From the NCBI GenBank assembly GCA_038049695.1, contig CP142453.1, positions 35,749,501 through 35,813,500 of the forward strand: DNA of 64,000 bases, in the 5' to 3' direction. Origin of the DNA: Cinnamomum chago. Lineage: Eukaryota; Streptophyta; Magnoliopsida; Laurales; Lauraceae. The notes beneath the pieces were generated by a model. The model was not told the origin of the DNA. It ran no database searches and worked only from the letters and a program-made list of their open reading frames with translations. A program made the translations under genes and the position numbers. This document shows, piece after piece, positions 36,864 to 48,500 of the stretch (positions are counted from its first letter, which is position 1; each line of letters begins with the position of its first letter).

Positions 36864-38394
36864 TGAAAGTCCAGAACCGAACCCTAGAGGGGGAGGGTGA
36901 ATAGGGTACACTCAAATACAATGCCTAATTCTTCTTTAAACCAATATCAATTATGTTTTGAAAGTTCATTAACTTGATTATCGATGAAAGATCTAATACT
37001 AAGTAAAGAACCAATGAATACAATCAAAGTTGACATTGATAGGAAAAGAATAAATTTAAGTGCATCATCCACACAATCACCATAACAAGGAAATTTATAG
37101 TGGTTCGGCCAATCATGCCTACATCCACTCCCGGTATTTTTACCGATGTTCCACTATCAATTTTAAGGTTTAAGCCAACCTCCAACCTTACAACCACAAT
37201 TGCTTTTTACTCAAGGCTAAGCATTAACCTATACAATCTCATATGCTATTCAATAGGCTGAGCAAAACCTTTACAACAAGATTTTTAATATAAAAAACTA
37301 TGCCTAAACAGGCATACAATGAGATGCAAGTGAATACAATTAAATGCCTCTTAACGTAGGCCGATATGAAAGATGTAATCAAACTAAGGCATATGCATGA
37401 TAAATACAAAGATCAATGAATGATACATATGCCTTAAAACTACTTCTATCTCTTTTGAAATTTAATGCTCATAAATGATGTAAATGAGAGATAGAGTAAC
37501 TACACATGTCTTTTGAAATAATGACCAACTTGTTTTTAGAAAGTTTAAGATGAAACTAGCAAGTTTGAAAGAAACATTAAATGTCTAAACATGTGAGATT
37601 ACTAATCAAATGATGAAGTTAAAATGATAAACATATTTTAACATCAAAGCATGTTTAAATAGTCAACATTTGAACACTTTAATCATGTCATTTGAAGAAA
37701 TCAAAGATTTTAAAGCAAGCATGAGTAAAATATAAGATAAGAGGAGCAAACCCATTGAAGAATCAAAGGTTTGTCATGATGATTTGGCCTCCTAGTTTCC
37801 CTCAAGCTTAGCATAAATGTCTCATCATCCTTGGCCCTCAAAAGTCTCAAAAGTTTTGGCACAAAAACCAAGGAAGGGTTCTTTTTATAAGAAAATCGTC
37901 TCCAACGGATCTATTGTCGGTCGACCAACAAATGGAGTTTGGTTGACCGAACTCAACGGTTATAATCCAACGGCTATAATTTTTGAAATTTGCGGACCGT
38001 TATAAAGTTGTCGGTTTACCGAACAGTAGTTCGATCGACCGACAACAGACCGACATTCCCTGATACACAGATTTTACATTCTGGATCCGGAACCGACAGC
38101 TGACCAAACATAGTTCTGCTGACTGAACTACTTTCCCTATTTTTCTAAAGACTCGAAAAATGATTTTAAAAGGGAAGTTTGGTCTTGGAGAACTAGGCTA
38201 GATTAAAGACTAACATGTTTGGTAAAAATAGTTTTCTTTTAATTTAAAAATGCAAATCAAAACATGTTTGAGCAAAAAACCTTTGATGTTAAGCTAAATA
38301 TAATGTAAGAAGATTCCAATAAAGAAGTATGAGAGATCAAGCTTATGAAAATGAATATATCCAATCTAATTGCAAACTAATGAAAATCCTAACA
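36864..38394 (-). repeat. 3' LTR of Copia B
   Basis: 1531 bp; in element orientation TGTTAGG...CTTTCA. It contains GTCGAC-type palindromes in two pairs (centres 37921/37943 and 38015/38035; spacings 22 and 20 bp). Confidence 0.92.
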
Positions 38395-38407
38395 ATCTCT
38401 CCCTTTG
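38395..38407 (-). other. Polypurine tract of Copia B
   Basis: Read on minus, the purine-rich AAAGGGAGAGAT immediately precedes the 3' LTR, the position expected for plus-strand primer formation. Confidence 0.75.
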
Positions 38408-38444
38408 CAATTTGATGGCAACTCTGAAGCTTGACTCTATCTTC

Positions 38445-38723
38445 TTACTTCAATGAAACTTGGACATCTTCTTCTTTGAACCTTAAAGAGCTTTGGATAT
38501 TAGGGAGCATTTGGATTTTCTTTGCGAGAGCAATGAAGCAAACATCTATATCTTTGCTCCCCCTCAACTTGTGCCAAGAAACTTTCTCTTCACTAGATAG
38601 AAGATCGTAGCTCTTCTCCCCCTCAATCAAAGCTAGAGATGAAATGATATTTGCCAAATTGTCTATATCTCTCCCCCTTTGACATCTAATTGCAAAGAAT
38701 TTTGCCAAAAAAAAAGGAAACAA
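38445..38723 (-). pseudogene. Short ORF between RNase H and 3' LTR of Copia B, unknown
   Basis: A 92-aa frame with no domain I recognise, rich in Lys/Glu and beginning with a hydrophobic stretch. It lies after the pol end and may be 3' leader sequence that happens to be open. Confidence 0.3.
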
Positions 38724-38852
38724 ACCTTGTTAGTAGCACCTATTTATAATACATGATAAAAGTGATATGTAGGTACATGTGTTTTGAACTACAAGGAATT
38801 AGTGATCAGGACAAGGGCCAATGCCCAATTGATGTCTCAAATTGATAAAACG

Positions 38853-39668
38853 TTAATTTCCAAGGGGTTTTGTAAAGAAATCAGCCAATTGAGCATTAGT
38901 GGGGACAAAAAGTAACTCTATTGTGCCTTGATCAGCATGGTCACGCAGAAAATGATATCGAATGTCAATATGCTTGGTGTGTGGATGTTGGACAGGAATT
39001 TTGGAGATACTAATGGCACTAGAGTTATCACACATGATAGGTATACATTGTCGTGGAACATTATAATCTAAAAGAGTTTGTTTCATCCACAACAGTTGAG
39101 CACAACAACTTCCTGCAGCTATGTATTCAGCTTCTGCAGTAGATAAAGATACTGAATTTTGTTTTTTACTGTGCCAAGCAATTAAATAGTTTCCTATGAA
39201 ATAGCAGCACCCACTAGTGCTCTTCCTATCATCTATGGATCCTCCCCAATCAACATCACTGTATCCAATCAATTGTAATGTTGAATCACTAGGATACCAA
39301 ATACCATAATTAGTAGTCCTATGAATATATTTGATGATACGTTTGACAGCTTTGAGGTGAGATTCACGAGGACCAGATTGAAACCTGACACATATCCCAA
39401 CACCAAAAGAAAGGTCCGGTCTGCTGGCAGTAAGATAAAGAAAGCTTCCTATCATGCTTCTGTAGAGTTTTTGGTCTACCTTTTTACCTTGTGGGTCATT
39501 TGAAAGTTTAGAAGTAGATCCCATGGGGTTACAATTAGTCTTAGAGTTTCCTAAGCTGAACTTCTTGACAATTTCTAAAGCAAATTTGGACTGACTAAGG
39601 AAAATACCCTTTTCAGTCTGATTAACCTGAAGTCCAAGAAAAAATCTCAGGGGACCGACTAGACTCAT
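38853..39668 (-). pseudogene. Copia B reverse transcriptase C-terminus and RNase H
   Basis: A 271-aa frame. It starts in the RT thumb region (FFLGLQVNQTEKGIFLSQSK), passes LYRSMIGSFLYLTASRPD, and contains the Copia RNase H domain with GYSDVDWGGS, STAEAEYIAA and CDNSSAI, so all three acidic catalytic positions are visible. It ends with ADFFTKPLGN. This is the best preserved part of the element. It is separated from the upstream RT by a frameshift near 39670. Confidence 0.88.
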
Positions 39669-40640
39669 CTCAAATGTGGAATCATTAACTCTGAAAATCC
39701 TTGAGCAAGTTTATCTAAAGTTGATCCAAAAACTCTATCATCAACACAAATTTGAGCAACAAGAATGTCATGATCAATTTTTTTAATAAAGAGAGTATTG
39801 TCAACATTTCCACAATTAAACTCATTTTCAATCAAATGGTTAGTGAGTTTTTCATTCCACGCCCTTGGTGCTTGTTTGAAACCATAAAGAGCTTTCTTTA
39901 GTTTATATACATATTCAGGGTGATGGGGATCTTCAAAACCTTCTGGTTGTGTTACATACACTTCTTCCTCAATTTCACCATTTAGGAAAGCACTCTTAAC
40001 ATCCATTTAAAATAATTTGATTCCCATACTACTAGCATATGCCAATAATATTCGTATGGATTCCAAACGAGCTACTGGAGCAAATATTTCTTCAAAGTCA
40101 ATTCCTTCTATTTGAGCATATCCTTTGGCAACTAATCTTGCCTTGTTCCTTATAACATTTCCAGATTCATCTAACTTGTTCTTATAAATCCACTTTGTCC
40201 CTATTGGATTTTTCTCGTTAGGTAGAGGAACAAGATCTCAAACATCGTTCTTCTTAAATTGACTTAGTTCTTCCTGTATTGCCTCCATCCATTCGAATTT
40301 AGATTCAGCCTCAGAGAAATTCTTGGGCTCGATTTGAGAAACAAAAGAGTAATGAGCACATAAATTTTGAACTTGTCTCCGAGTTATAACCCCGCTTTTG
40401 ATGTTTCCAATCACATTATCCAGGGGATGGTTCTTCATTAATCTGGTTAGTATAATGACTGTAGATGGAAGGAAATTTTCTTTTTCTTTTGGAACAGATG
40501 GTTCAATGGTAATTTCAGCTTCATCGTCGTCTTGTATAGTTTTCCCAAGTTGATTTGATTCATCAATAACAACATGAGCTGATTCCATTATGGTCATGGT
40601 TCTATGATTGAATACTCTATATGCCTTACTTCTATCAGAG
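39665..40640 (-). pseudogene. Copia B reverse transcriptase, with two nonsense codons
   Basis: The frame 40238-40597 holds the linker and RT start. A TGA near 40237 replaces the Trp expected after QFKKNDV. Reading continues to a TAA just before [10 protein letters not shown] (about 40007), where Gln is expected. The frame 39665-40006 has [19 protein letters not shown] and the active-site region [10 protein letters not shown], in which Cys replaces the usual Tyr of YVDD. These changes predict an inactive enzyme. Confidence 0.85.
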
Positions 40641-40687
40641 TATCCTAGAAAAATTCCTTAATCAGACTTAGGCTCAAATTTCTCCAA

Positions 40688-41810
40688 TTACTCTCTATCT
40701 CTCAAAATGTAACATTTGCTGCCAAACACTTTTAAACACCCCAAATTAGGCTTTCTTCCAAAGTAAAGTTCATAGGGGGTTTTGTTGGTATTTTTTGTTA
40801 GATAGACTCTGTTTATAAGATAACAGGCAGTATTAACATCTTCAGCCCATAGATTGCGAGAGAGATGCTTTTCATTGAGCAGGGTCCTAGCCATTTCTTG
40901 AATCACTCTATTTCTCCTTTTAGCCACTCCATTTTGTTGAGGTGTTTTTGAAGCAGAGAATTGGTGATCAATGTCATGAGTATTACAAAATTTGGCAAAT
41001 TTTTCATTTTCAAATTCACCTCCATGATCACTTCTAATCTTACGAATCTTGCAATTTTTTTCAACTTGAATCTTGTTGCAAATTCTAATGATATTTTCTA
41101 CGGCATCTGATTTAGCATGAAGAAAATCAATCCATCCAAACCGAGAATAATCATCTAACATAACCAGAATAAATTTCTTTTCTCCAATACTCTGCACATG
41201 TGCAGGCCCTATTAAGTCCATATGGATTAATTCAAGAGGACGCGAAGATGAAATATCCTTTAAACCTTTGAAGATTTTCTTGATTTGTTTTCCTAGTTGA
41301 CAAGCCTTACAAATATCAGATTTTTCATCATTCAACTTAGGAATTCCTCTCACAATTTCATTTTTCGATAAGATTCTCATAAGTTTGAAGTTTATGTGAC
41401 CCATCCTTTGATGCCATAAGTAATTTTTTAGATCTTTTATTATCAAGCACCTAGACTCATTTTCATCACGTTCTTCTATGATATAGATGTTTCCTTTAGT
41501 TCTAGAACCAGTGAGAATGACTTGATTGGATTTATCATCAACAACTTTACAAGATTGACTATAAAAAATAACTTTATTTCCTTTGTCACATAGTTGACTT
41601 ATGCTAAGAAGATTATGCTTCAATCCTTCCACTAGAAAAACATCATTTAAGTTGGGCATTTGATCTCCTTTCACACATCCTTTGCCAATGATTTGAGCTT
41701 TACTGTTATCTCCAAAAGATACATTTCCTCCATCATAATCCACAATAGAGCTAAATTTAGATCGGTCTCCTGTCATGTTTTTTGGAACAACCACTATTTA
41801 AGAACCAAGT
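40688..41810 (-). pseudogene. Copia B protease end and integrase, catalytic residues altered
   Basis: The 368-aa frame 40688-41794 begins inside the protease. Just upstream the active-site triplet reads Asn-Ser-Gly instead of Asp-Ser-Gly, and an extra base shifts the frame. The zinc-binding HHCC region (LWHQRMGHINF...CKACQLGKQ) is intact. The catalytic core shows IHMDLIGP and IRSDHGGEF, but the usual QQNGVVERKNR reads QQNGVAKRRNR, so Lys replaces the third catalytic acid (Glu). It ends at FGSKCYILRDRE. Confidence 0.88.
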
Positions 41811-41842
41811 AGGATTCTCTTTAGCTTTCAAGGCAGTTTGAA

Positions 41843-42156
41843 CTAAAAGGCTCTTAAAAGTTCTATCTTTAATAGTCCAACTAGACAAAGTAGATTAGGA
41901 GGGATGATCTTGGGAATAAACTTAAAAAGCACTCTAGTGGGATTTTCTAAGGACAATCTAATTTTGTATGGGCAATTAGAAACTAAATGCACACTACGAT
42001 TGCAAAAGTGGCAAGTCCATCTAGAGGTATAGTTTTTCTCATCCATAGGCTTATGAAGGGTCCTAGTAAAATTTTGAAAGTTATTTTTGTTTTTGCTAGA
42101 GGAACCCTCAAAACCTAACCCATTCTTGTCTCCAAAATTTTTATGCATGCCCAACA
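41843..42156 (-). pseudogene. Copia B gag C-terminal segment (second zinc motif), downstream of the solo LTR
   Basis: The frame reads LGMHKNFGDKNGLGFEG..., then CHFCNRSVHLVSNC, a CCHC-like motif with a conservative fit. Its reading connects across the solo LTR to the frame at 43128-43388, which shows the LTR landed inside gag. Confidence 0.8.
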
Positions 42157-43131
42157 TCTAAAGATTTTAGTTGGCTAATTCATAGGTTATTGGACAAAAC
42201 TGAGATTCTTTAATCATGTATTGAGTTTAGGAAAGGACTGCCAGAGTTTCAAATAGAAAGATTTCCAAGGAGTCCGGATTCTGAAGGTTTACAATGGTCG
42301 CTCGAGTGAACCTTCCTTCGCTCGAGCAAACCAAACATAATCTAGTTCGCTCGACCCATGTCAGTTCTGGAATGAACTTTTTGAAGACAGAGAGTGGTTC
42401 TCTCGAGCGAACCCATGATCGTTCAGAGAGTTGATCGCTCGATCGCACTTCAACCTTCGCTCGAGCCATGAAGCAATGCGCTGAACGTCTGTTTCCAGAG
42501 AGCAGTTTGCTCGAGCGAAGCCTATGTCCGCTCGAGCGAACCTTGGAATTCTAAATCTGGACAAACTTTTCTTACTAATTTCCTTGAAAGAGGTTACCTG
42601 TTTGAAGAAGCCTTTGATACACGAAATATCTCTTATATATAGGCTATTCATCTCTCCTTTCAACCACTCTCTGAATTGAAAAAATCTTTGTGAGAGAGAG
42701 CTTGAGAGATTCATTGTTTTCCCCCAAGGCTTATTATTCTGCTGCTGCATTGATGTTTCAAGTCTTGGTCTGATTCCATCGTTTTTCTTGAAGACTCCTT
42801 TGTTCAAGCACGGTGAAGATTCGTGACGAGTAGTCAACAAAATCTGAAGCAGTCCTTAGGTTGAGTCAACAACTGAGAAGGGTTGTAAGTGTCTTGTAAT
42901 CTTCAAGTTTTACATAGTGTTTGGTTGTCTGTTGGCCTAGACGGTAAGGCCTGTGGTTTTTTCCCGAGTAGGGTTTTCCACGTATAAATCCATGTGTCCT
43001 TCTCTCTTGTGGTTTGATTGATTAATCTGGACTATATTTAATTATTAGTTTAATCACGTTTACTTGATATCAGTCTGAGATCATTTTATTGGGACCTCTG
43101 CATGTGTTAAGGAAAGTTTTAGTATTTTCAC
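42157..43131 (+). mobile_element. Solo LTR of the Copia A family inside Copia B gag
   Basis: 975 bp, beginning TCTAAAGATTTTAGTTGGC (first dinucleotide TG mutated to TC) and ending TTTTCA. It is flanked by perfect 5-bp duplications CAACA (42152-42156 and 43132-43136). Removing it and one TSD rejoins the Copia B gag frame exactly. It resembles the 5' LTR of the outer Copia A at 33453. It contains the CTCGAG-type array (centres 42302, 42322, 42351, 42403, 42439, 42461, 42511, 42532). Confidence 0.9.
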
Positions 43132-43388
43132 AACATTTGGTAAAACTTGTCATTATCTAATGTAAATTTATCAACAAAAAATTTACCTTTAGTGAGCTTC
43201 ATTTGAAAGGAGTTTGTTTCAAGTTGACTAGATTCAAGTTTGGATTGTAAATTATGAATTTCCTTATGAGCATGAGCTAGATTTTCATTTAATGTAGTCA
43301 TCTTGTGTTCTAAAGTTCTTCTTTCATCTTTCGTAATAATCACAAGCCTTTTGGTTTCTTCTTTTAAGATTTTGTTTTTCTTAATCAA
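43128..43388 (-). pseudogene. Copia B gag coiled-coil segment, upstream of the solo LTR
   Basis: An 86-aa Lys/Glu/Leu-rich heptad-like frame that ends at the solo LTR junction. The same coiled-coil style is seen in Copia A gag (34587-35029). Confidence 0.7.
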
Positions 43389-43603
43389 GATTTCCCAATT
43401 TTCATATAGTTCATCATAGGCTTGTTGAATTTCATTACTTTCATCATTTAGTTGCTCTTTCCTTAATGTTTCATCTATTAGACTATTATGCTCATTGTCT
43501 TCTTCAAGAGATGTAAAGAGAAGCCAATTAGGGGAATTTTCATCTTCATAATTTTGGGATTTATTATGGTCACTACCTGCATCTTTTTCATCCCAAGTTA
43601 TGT

Positions 43604-44545
43604 TTAAAACTTTCTTACATTTCCTATCTCCCTTTTCAGATTCTTTGGGGGTAGAGCAATTTTGAGTAATGTGTCCAAACCCATTGCAATTGTAACATTG
43701 AACATACTTCTTAAGGGATCATTTGGAATTTCTTTGGAATCTAGGACTTTTAGTTTCATCTGAATTTCTATTACTTTTGTTGTTTCTAATTTTTTTTTAA
43801 AATTTTTAACAAACAAGGCATTGTCATCATCACTCTCATTTTCCTTTAATTGAGATGAAAATGCAACTCCTTTCTTTTTACTGGAAACTTCTAGATCTAG
43901 TTCATAGGTATGAAGATTTCCACTTGGATTTTCAAATTTAATTTTGTCAACATTTTTGCTTTCTGCTATGGCTACTATCTTGAGTTTGAACCTTTTAGGA
44001 AGAGATCTTAAGATTTTCCTCATTGCCTTGGACTCATCCATTTTCTCTCCTAGACCTATAAGAGAGTTGACAATCTCCATGAATTTAGAATAGAATTCAT
44101 CAAAATTTTCTTCCTCGAGCATCTTTGTATCTTCAAATTTAGATGTCAACATTTGAATTTTAGCTATCTTAACTTGATCCGTTCCTTCATGAGTAGTCTC
44201 TAAGGTATCCGAAACTTCCTTAGCCGTTTTGCAATTTACTACTCTATTAAACTCCTCTTGAGATAAGGCATAATACAAAGAATTCTTTGCCTTAGCATTT
44301 AAATTAGCCCTATCCTTTTCTCCTTGAGTCCATTCTCTCTTAGGCTTTGGTTTAATAGAGATGATATATCCTTTCGTATCTTGCTCAGTGATAGTAGGAG
44401 GATGATAGCCTTCTTCTATGATACTCCACACGTCTAAGTTTTGGGATTCTAAGAACACTTACATTCTAATTTTCCAGTAGCGATAATGTGTTTCATTAAA
44501 CAAGGGTGGTCTATTTGTTGCATAATTTCCTTCTCCCAAATGAGT
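43604..44545 (-). pseudogene. Copia B gag (DUF4219/UBN2-type) N-terminal region
   Basis: The capsid-like part reads FLESQNLDVWSIIEEGYHPP, then the UBN2-type sequence through IQMLTSKFEDTKM and IVNSLIGLGEKM. The very N-terminus (PPLFNETHYRYWKIRM) lies upstream at about 44465-44545, cut off by a TAA at about 44460. The CCHC zinc knuckle (CYNCNGFGHITQNC) is present near 43665-43710 but in another frame, so a frameshift separates it from the capsid part. Confidence 0.85.
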
Positions 44546-44611
44546 TTGCATAATGGTAACTAATGAAAGGGTACACTCATAGAAAGTTAGGCCTCGACAA
44601 GAGCACCTAAG

Positions 44612-44624
44612 CTTTGATACCAAT
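44612..44624 (-). other. Primer-binding site of Copia B (initiator tRNA-Met)
   Basis: Read on minus, TTGGTATCAAAGC follows directly after the 5' LTR, matching the common plant PBS TGGTATCAGAGC with one change. Confidence 0.88.
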
Positions 44625-46176
44625 TGAAAGTCCAGAACCGAACCCTAGAGGGGGGGGGGGGGGTTGAATAGGGTACACTCAAATACAATGTCCAATTCTT
44701 CTTTAAACCAATATCAATTATGTTTTGAAAGTTCATTAACTTGATTATCGATGAAAGATCTAATACTAAGTAAAGAACCAATGAATACAATCAAAGTTGG
44801 CATTGATAGAAAAAGATAAATTTAAGTGCATCATCCACACAATTACCATAACAAGGAAATTTATAGTGGTTCGACTAATCATGCCTACATCACTCCCGGT
44901 ATTTCAACCGGTGTTCCACTATCAATTTTAAGGTTTAGGCTAACCTCCAACTTTACAACCACAAATGCTTTTTACTCAAGGCTAAGCATTAACCTATACA
45001 ATCTCATATGCTTTTCAATAGGCTGAGCATAAACCTGTACGACAAGATTTTTAATATAAAAACTATGCCTAAACAGGCATACAATGAGATGCAAGTGAAT
45101 ACAATTAAATGCCTCTTAACATAGGCTGATATGAAAGATGTAATCAAACTAAGGCATATGCATGATAAATACAAAGATCAATGAATGATACATATGCCTT
45201 AAAACTACTTCTATCTCTTTTGAAATTTAATGCTCATAAATGATGTAAATGAGAGATAGAGTAACTACACATGTCTTTTGAAATAATGACCAACTTTTTT
45301 TTAAAAAGTTTAAGATGAAACTAGCAAGTTTGAAAGAAACATTAAATGTCTAAACATGTGAGATTACTAATCAAATGATGAATTTAAAATGATAAACATA
45401 TTTTAAAATCAAAGCATGTTTAAACACTCAACATTTGAACACTTTGAACACTTTAATCATGCCATTTGAAGAAATCAAAGATTTTAAAGCAAGCATGAAT
45501 AAAATAAGATACGAGGAGCAAACCCATTGAAGAATCAAAGGTTTGTCAAGATGATTTGGCCTCCTAGTTTCCCTCTAGCTTAGCATAAATGTCCCATCTT
45601 CCTTGGCCCTCAAAAGTCTCAAAAGTGTTGGCACAAAAACCAAGGAAGGGTTCTTTTTATAAGAAAATCATCTCCCACGGATCTATTATCGGTCGACCGA
45701 TAAATGGAGTTCGGTCGACCAAACTCAACAGTCATAATCCAACGGCTATAATTTTTGAAATTTGCAGACTGTTGTAAAGTTGTCGGTTCACCGAACAATA
45801 GTTCGGTCGACCAACAGTTGACCGACAACAGACTGACATTCCCTGATATATAGATTTTACATTCTGGATCCGGAGCCGATAGCTGACTGAACATAGTTCG
45901 GCTAATCGAACTTTCCCTATTTTTTTAAAGACTCGAAAAATGATTTTAGAAAAGGGAAGTTTGGTCTAGGAGAACTAGGCTAGATTAAAGACCACCATGT
46001 TTGATAAAAAGAGTTTTCTTTTAATTTAAAAATGCAAATCAAAACATGTTTGATTAAAAAACCTTTGATGTTAAGCTAAATATAATGTAAGAAGATTCCA
46101 ATAAAGAAGTATGAGAGATCAAGCTTATGAAAATGAATATATCCAATCTAATTGCAAAATAATGAAAACCCTAACA
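44625..46176 (-). repeat. 5' LTR of Copia B
   Basis: 1552 bp, TG...CA in element orientation. It includes a G14 run (44650-44663) absent from the other LTR. Its palindrome centres are 45693/45715, 45787/45807 and 45818 (spacings 22, 20 and 11 bp). Confidence 0.92.
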
Positions 46177-46181
46177 GAAAG

Positions 46182-47405
46182 CCCAAAGAAATCTTCTGCA
46201 GAATCTATAGTACTGGATATCTTTCGTCAATTTGAAGAAATAAGTGCATCTCCAAAAGTTGTACAACCACGATCTCAAAAATGACAAGTATTGAAAGATC
46301 ATCCTTTGGATACGGTTACTGGTGAGATCTCTTCTCCTTTAAAAACCAGGAAACATGTACGTGATAAAGTAAGTCATGTATGTTATGCTTTTACTTTAGA
46401 ACAAAAAATTGTTAAGGATGCTTTTGTTGATGATTGTTGGATTAATGCTATGCATGAGGAGCTTGCTCAATTTGAAAGAAATCGTGTTTGGAAGCTTAAA
46501 CCCTATGACACAAACGTCATCGGTACAAAATGAATATTCAAAAATAAAACCGATGAGACGGGTCAAGTGATAAGGAACAAAGCTCGTCTAGTTGCTCAGG
46601 GGTATACTCAAGTTGATGGTATTAATTTTGATGAAACATTTTCCCTAGTTGCTAGACTTGAATCGGTACGTTTATTGCTTGCTGTGGCTTGTTTTTTGAA
46701 ATTTTATTATATCAAATGGATGTGAAAAGTGCTTTTCTAAATAGCTTTTTAAATGAGAAAGTTTATGTTGAACAACCAAAAGGATTTGAAGATCCTCATT
46801 TTCTCAATAATGTTTTCAAATTAAAAAAAATCACTTTATGGTTTGAAACAAGCACCAAGAGCTTGGTGTGAAAAATTGACAGTATTTTTGGTTGAGCATG
46901 GATTTCAAAGAGGAAGTGTTGACAAGACTTTGTTCATTAAACATGACAAGAGAAACATTGTTATTGCATAAGTCTTTGTCGATGATATCATTTTCGGTTC
47001 AACTTTTGAAATTTTGTCGGACAAATTTGCTGAAAGAATGGCAAGTGAGTTTGAAATGAGTATGGTTTGTGAGCTTTCATTTTTTTTTGGGATTACAAAT
47101 CAAACAAACTCCTTCGGGTATCTTCACTTCTCAGTCAAAATATGCTAGAGAGTTACTAAAAAACTTTGGTATGCAATCGTCGAAACATGCAAGGACTTCG
47201 ATGAGCACAACTGCAAAAATCAGTCTTGATACTGAAGGAATGGACGTCAATGAAAAACTCTACAGGAGTATGATAGGTAGCATTCTCTACCTTACTGCTA
47301 GTCGTCCTGACATTGCTTATAGTGTTGGTGTTTGTGCAAGATATCAGTCCAAACCTAAACTTTCTAATGTTCAAGTGGCTAAGAGAATTTTCAAATACAT
47401 AAGTG
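46182..47405 (+). mobile_element. Copia A, right part (RT), ending at a recombined junction
   Basis: It continues the outer Copia after Copia B. RT runs to the start of RNase H, then breaks off at about 47400. There it joins a TGGTATCAGAGCC primer-binding-site-like sequence from another retroelement. No RNase H end, PPT or 3' LTR of Copia A is present. Confidence 0.88.
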
Positions 47406-47422
47406 GTATCAGAGCCTGGTAG
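46190..47422 (+). pseudogene. Copia A reverse transcriptase remnant
   Basis: The frame 46291-46533 has the linker and RT start and ends at a TGA that replaces Trp (IGTK*IFKNK). The stretch up to 46690 is open in frame with [15 protein letters not shown] shift precedes MDVKSAFLN at 46725. An A-rich indel near 46830 shifts it again. A TAA precedes the active site, which reads VFVDDIIFGS (Phe for Tyr) near 46975-47005. Another indel in a T-run near 47085 leads to the frame 47069-47422, ending KRIFKYISG. Confidence 0.85.
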
Positions 47423-48500
47423 GTCTGATGTTCGAGTCACGGGATATGCGTTTTGCGAGTTGTGCAGCAGGAGTCGTGGTGGGTGTGCCATTGAAGGAGG
47501 GATTGTTGAGGTCAACGTCCACCATCGCTCCTGAGTGGTCATAGTTGTGGTCAAGCCCTCACCCTCACCATAAAACTACCGTTGTACCGTTTCCCATCAA
47601 CAATTGATTTTGGGATAAGTGGTAGCTCAATGGGGTGTATGATCCTACACAAGAGACCCTTTCACTCATCTTTCTGCAGTAAGTTGGTAATTGGTATACA
47701 TAGAAGAATTCCAACTGGGCTGGTGTACTTTTCATTGCTTCTTTCCATGTGTGCTTTGATTTTTGATAGGGGATTCCATTTTTCTTTTTAGTTTTATGTG
47801 GTTGTGTCTTCCCATTTTGAAAGGTTTTTTTATTATCAGATAATATTCTTAATTAGTATAACTCTCATCACTTGATAGAGTTGACCCTCGAATCCTTAAT
47901 AATACAAGCTGTTCTAATTGCTAAGTGTTGTTCTAATTTTTGAATGTCAATTGGCTATGTCTACCAGAATTGATTCATTCATTATGGATTTTTGTGGATG
48001 GTTGAGATTTAGGGCTTAAACTTCTAAATTTCAAATTGGTTATCATTTTGTATTATCACTCCAAATTGTTTGATACACTTTTAGGCTTTTCTATTAGGCC
48101 ATTATTCTCTCAATTAAAGTTAGTTTAAGTTCTCAATCAAACTTGGTGATTACATTTTTCTTCTTTAGCTATTCTTTTTTTTGGGTAAAATTTCTTTAAC
48201 TATTGTTAATGTAAAGAAAGTCAGCAAAAGAATGACTGAGTTTTTCAATTGACCATCGTTTGCCCAGCAAGATTGAAAATCCGGGTCCGCCACTTGCAGG
48301 AATCTACAATTAGGAGAATAGATGAAGATACGGAATAGGAGATGCAAGGAACATCGATCTTGGGGCTTCTAATCTTCATTTTGATAACACCATGTGGAAG
48401 AATTGCTTTTGGTCATGCTGTGCTATAAATTTTTGTTTTGTTAAGTTTAGTGTCTATACATATATGTACAGAGTCTATATGAGTAGGTTGTGGGGTTAAT
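47400..48500 (+). mobile_element. Leader of a second retroelement (PBS) fused to Copia A, then unassigned DNA
   Basis: TGGTATCAGAGCC at ~47404 is the classic tRNA-Met PBS. The following ~150 bp (TTCGAGTCACGGGATATGCG...) read like an untranslated leader, with no LTR before it. A tRNA-like TAGCTCAATGGG occurs near 47623. From 47600 to 48500 I see no gene. Confidence 0.45.

Larger units (their letters stand above)
36864..46176 (-). mobile_element. Copia B, full-length element on minus strand, nested in Copia A
   Basis: A complete but dead Copia element of 9.3 kb (8.3 kb without its own insert). It has two LTRs (36864-38394 and 44625-46176, both TG...CA), a tRNA-Met PBS, a PPT, and gag, protease, integrase, RT and RNase H in Copia order on minus. 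TSDs are GATAG/GAAAG. The two LTRs differ by scattered substitutions and small indels, so the insertion is not recent. A solo LTR of the Copia A family interrupts its gag region. Confidence 0.93.

Noticed and set aside
38445-38723. env-like ORF of a SIRE-type Copia
   Set aside because: Only 92 aa, with no signal peptide plus transmembrane architecture that I can support.
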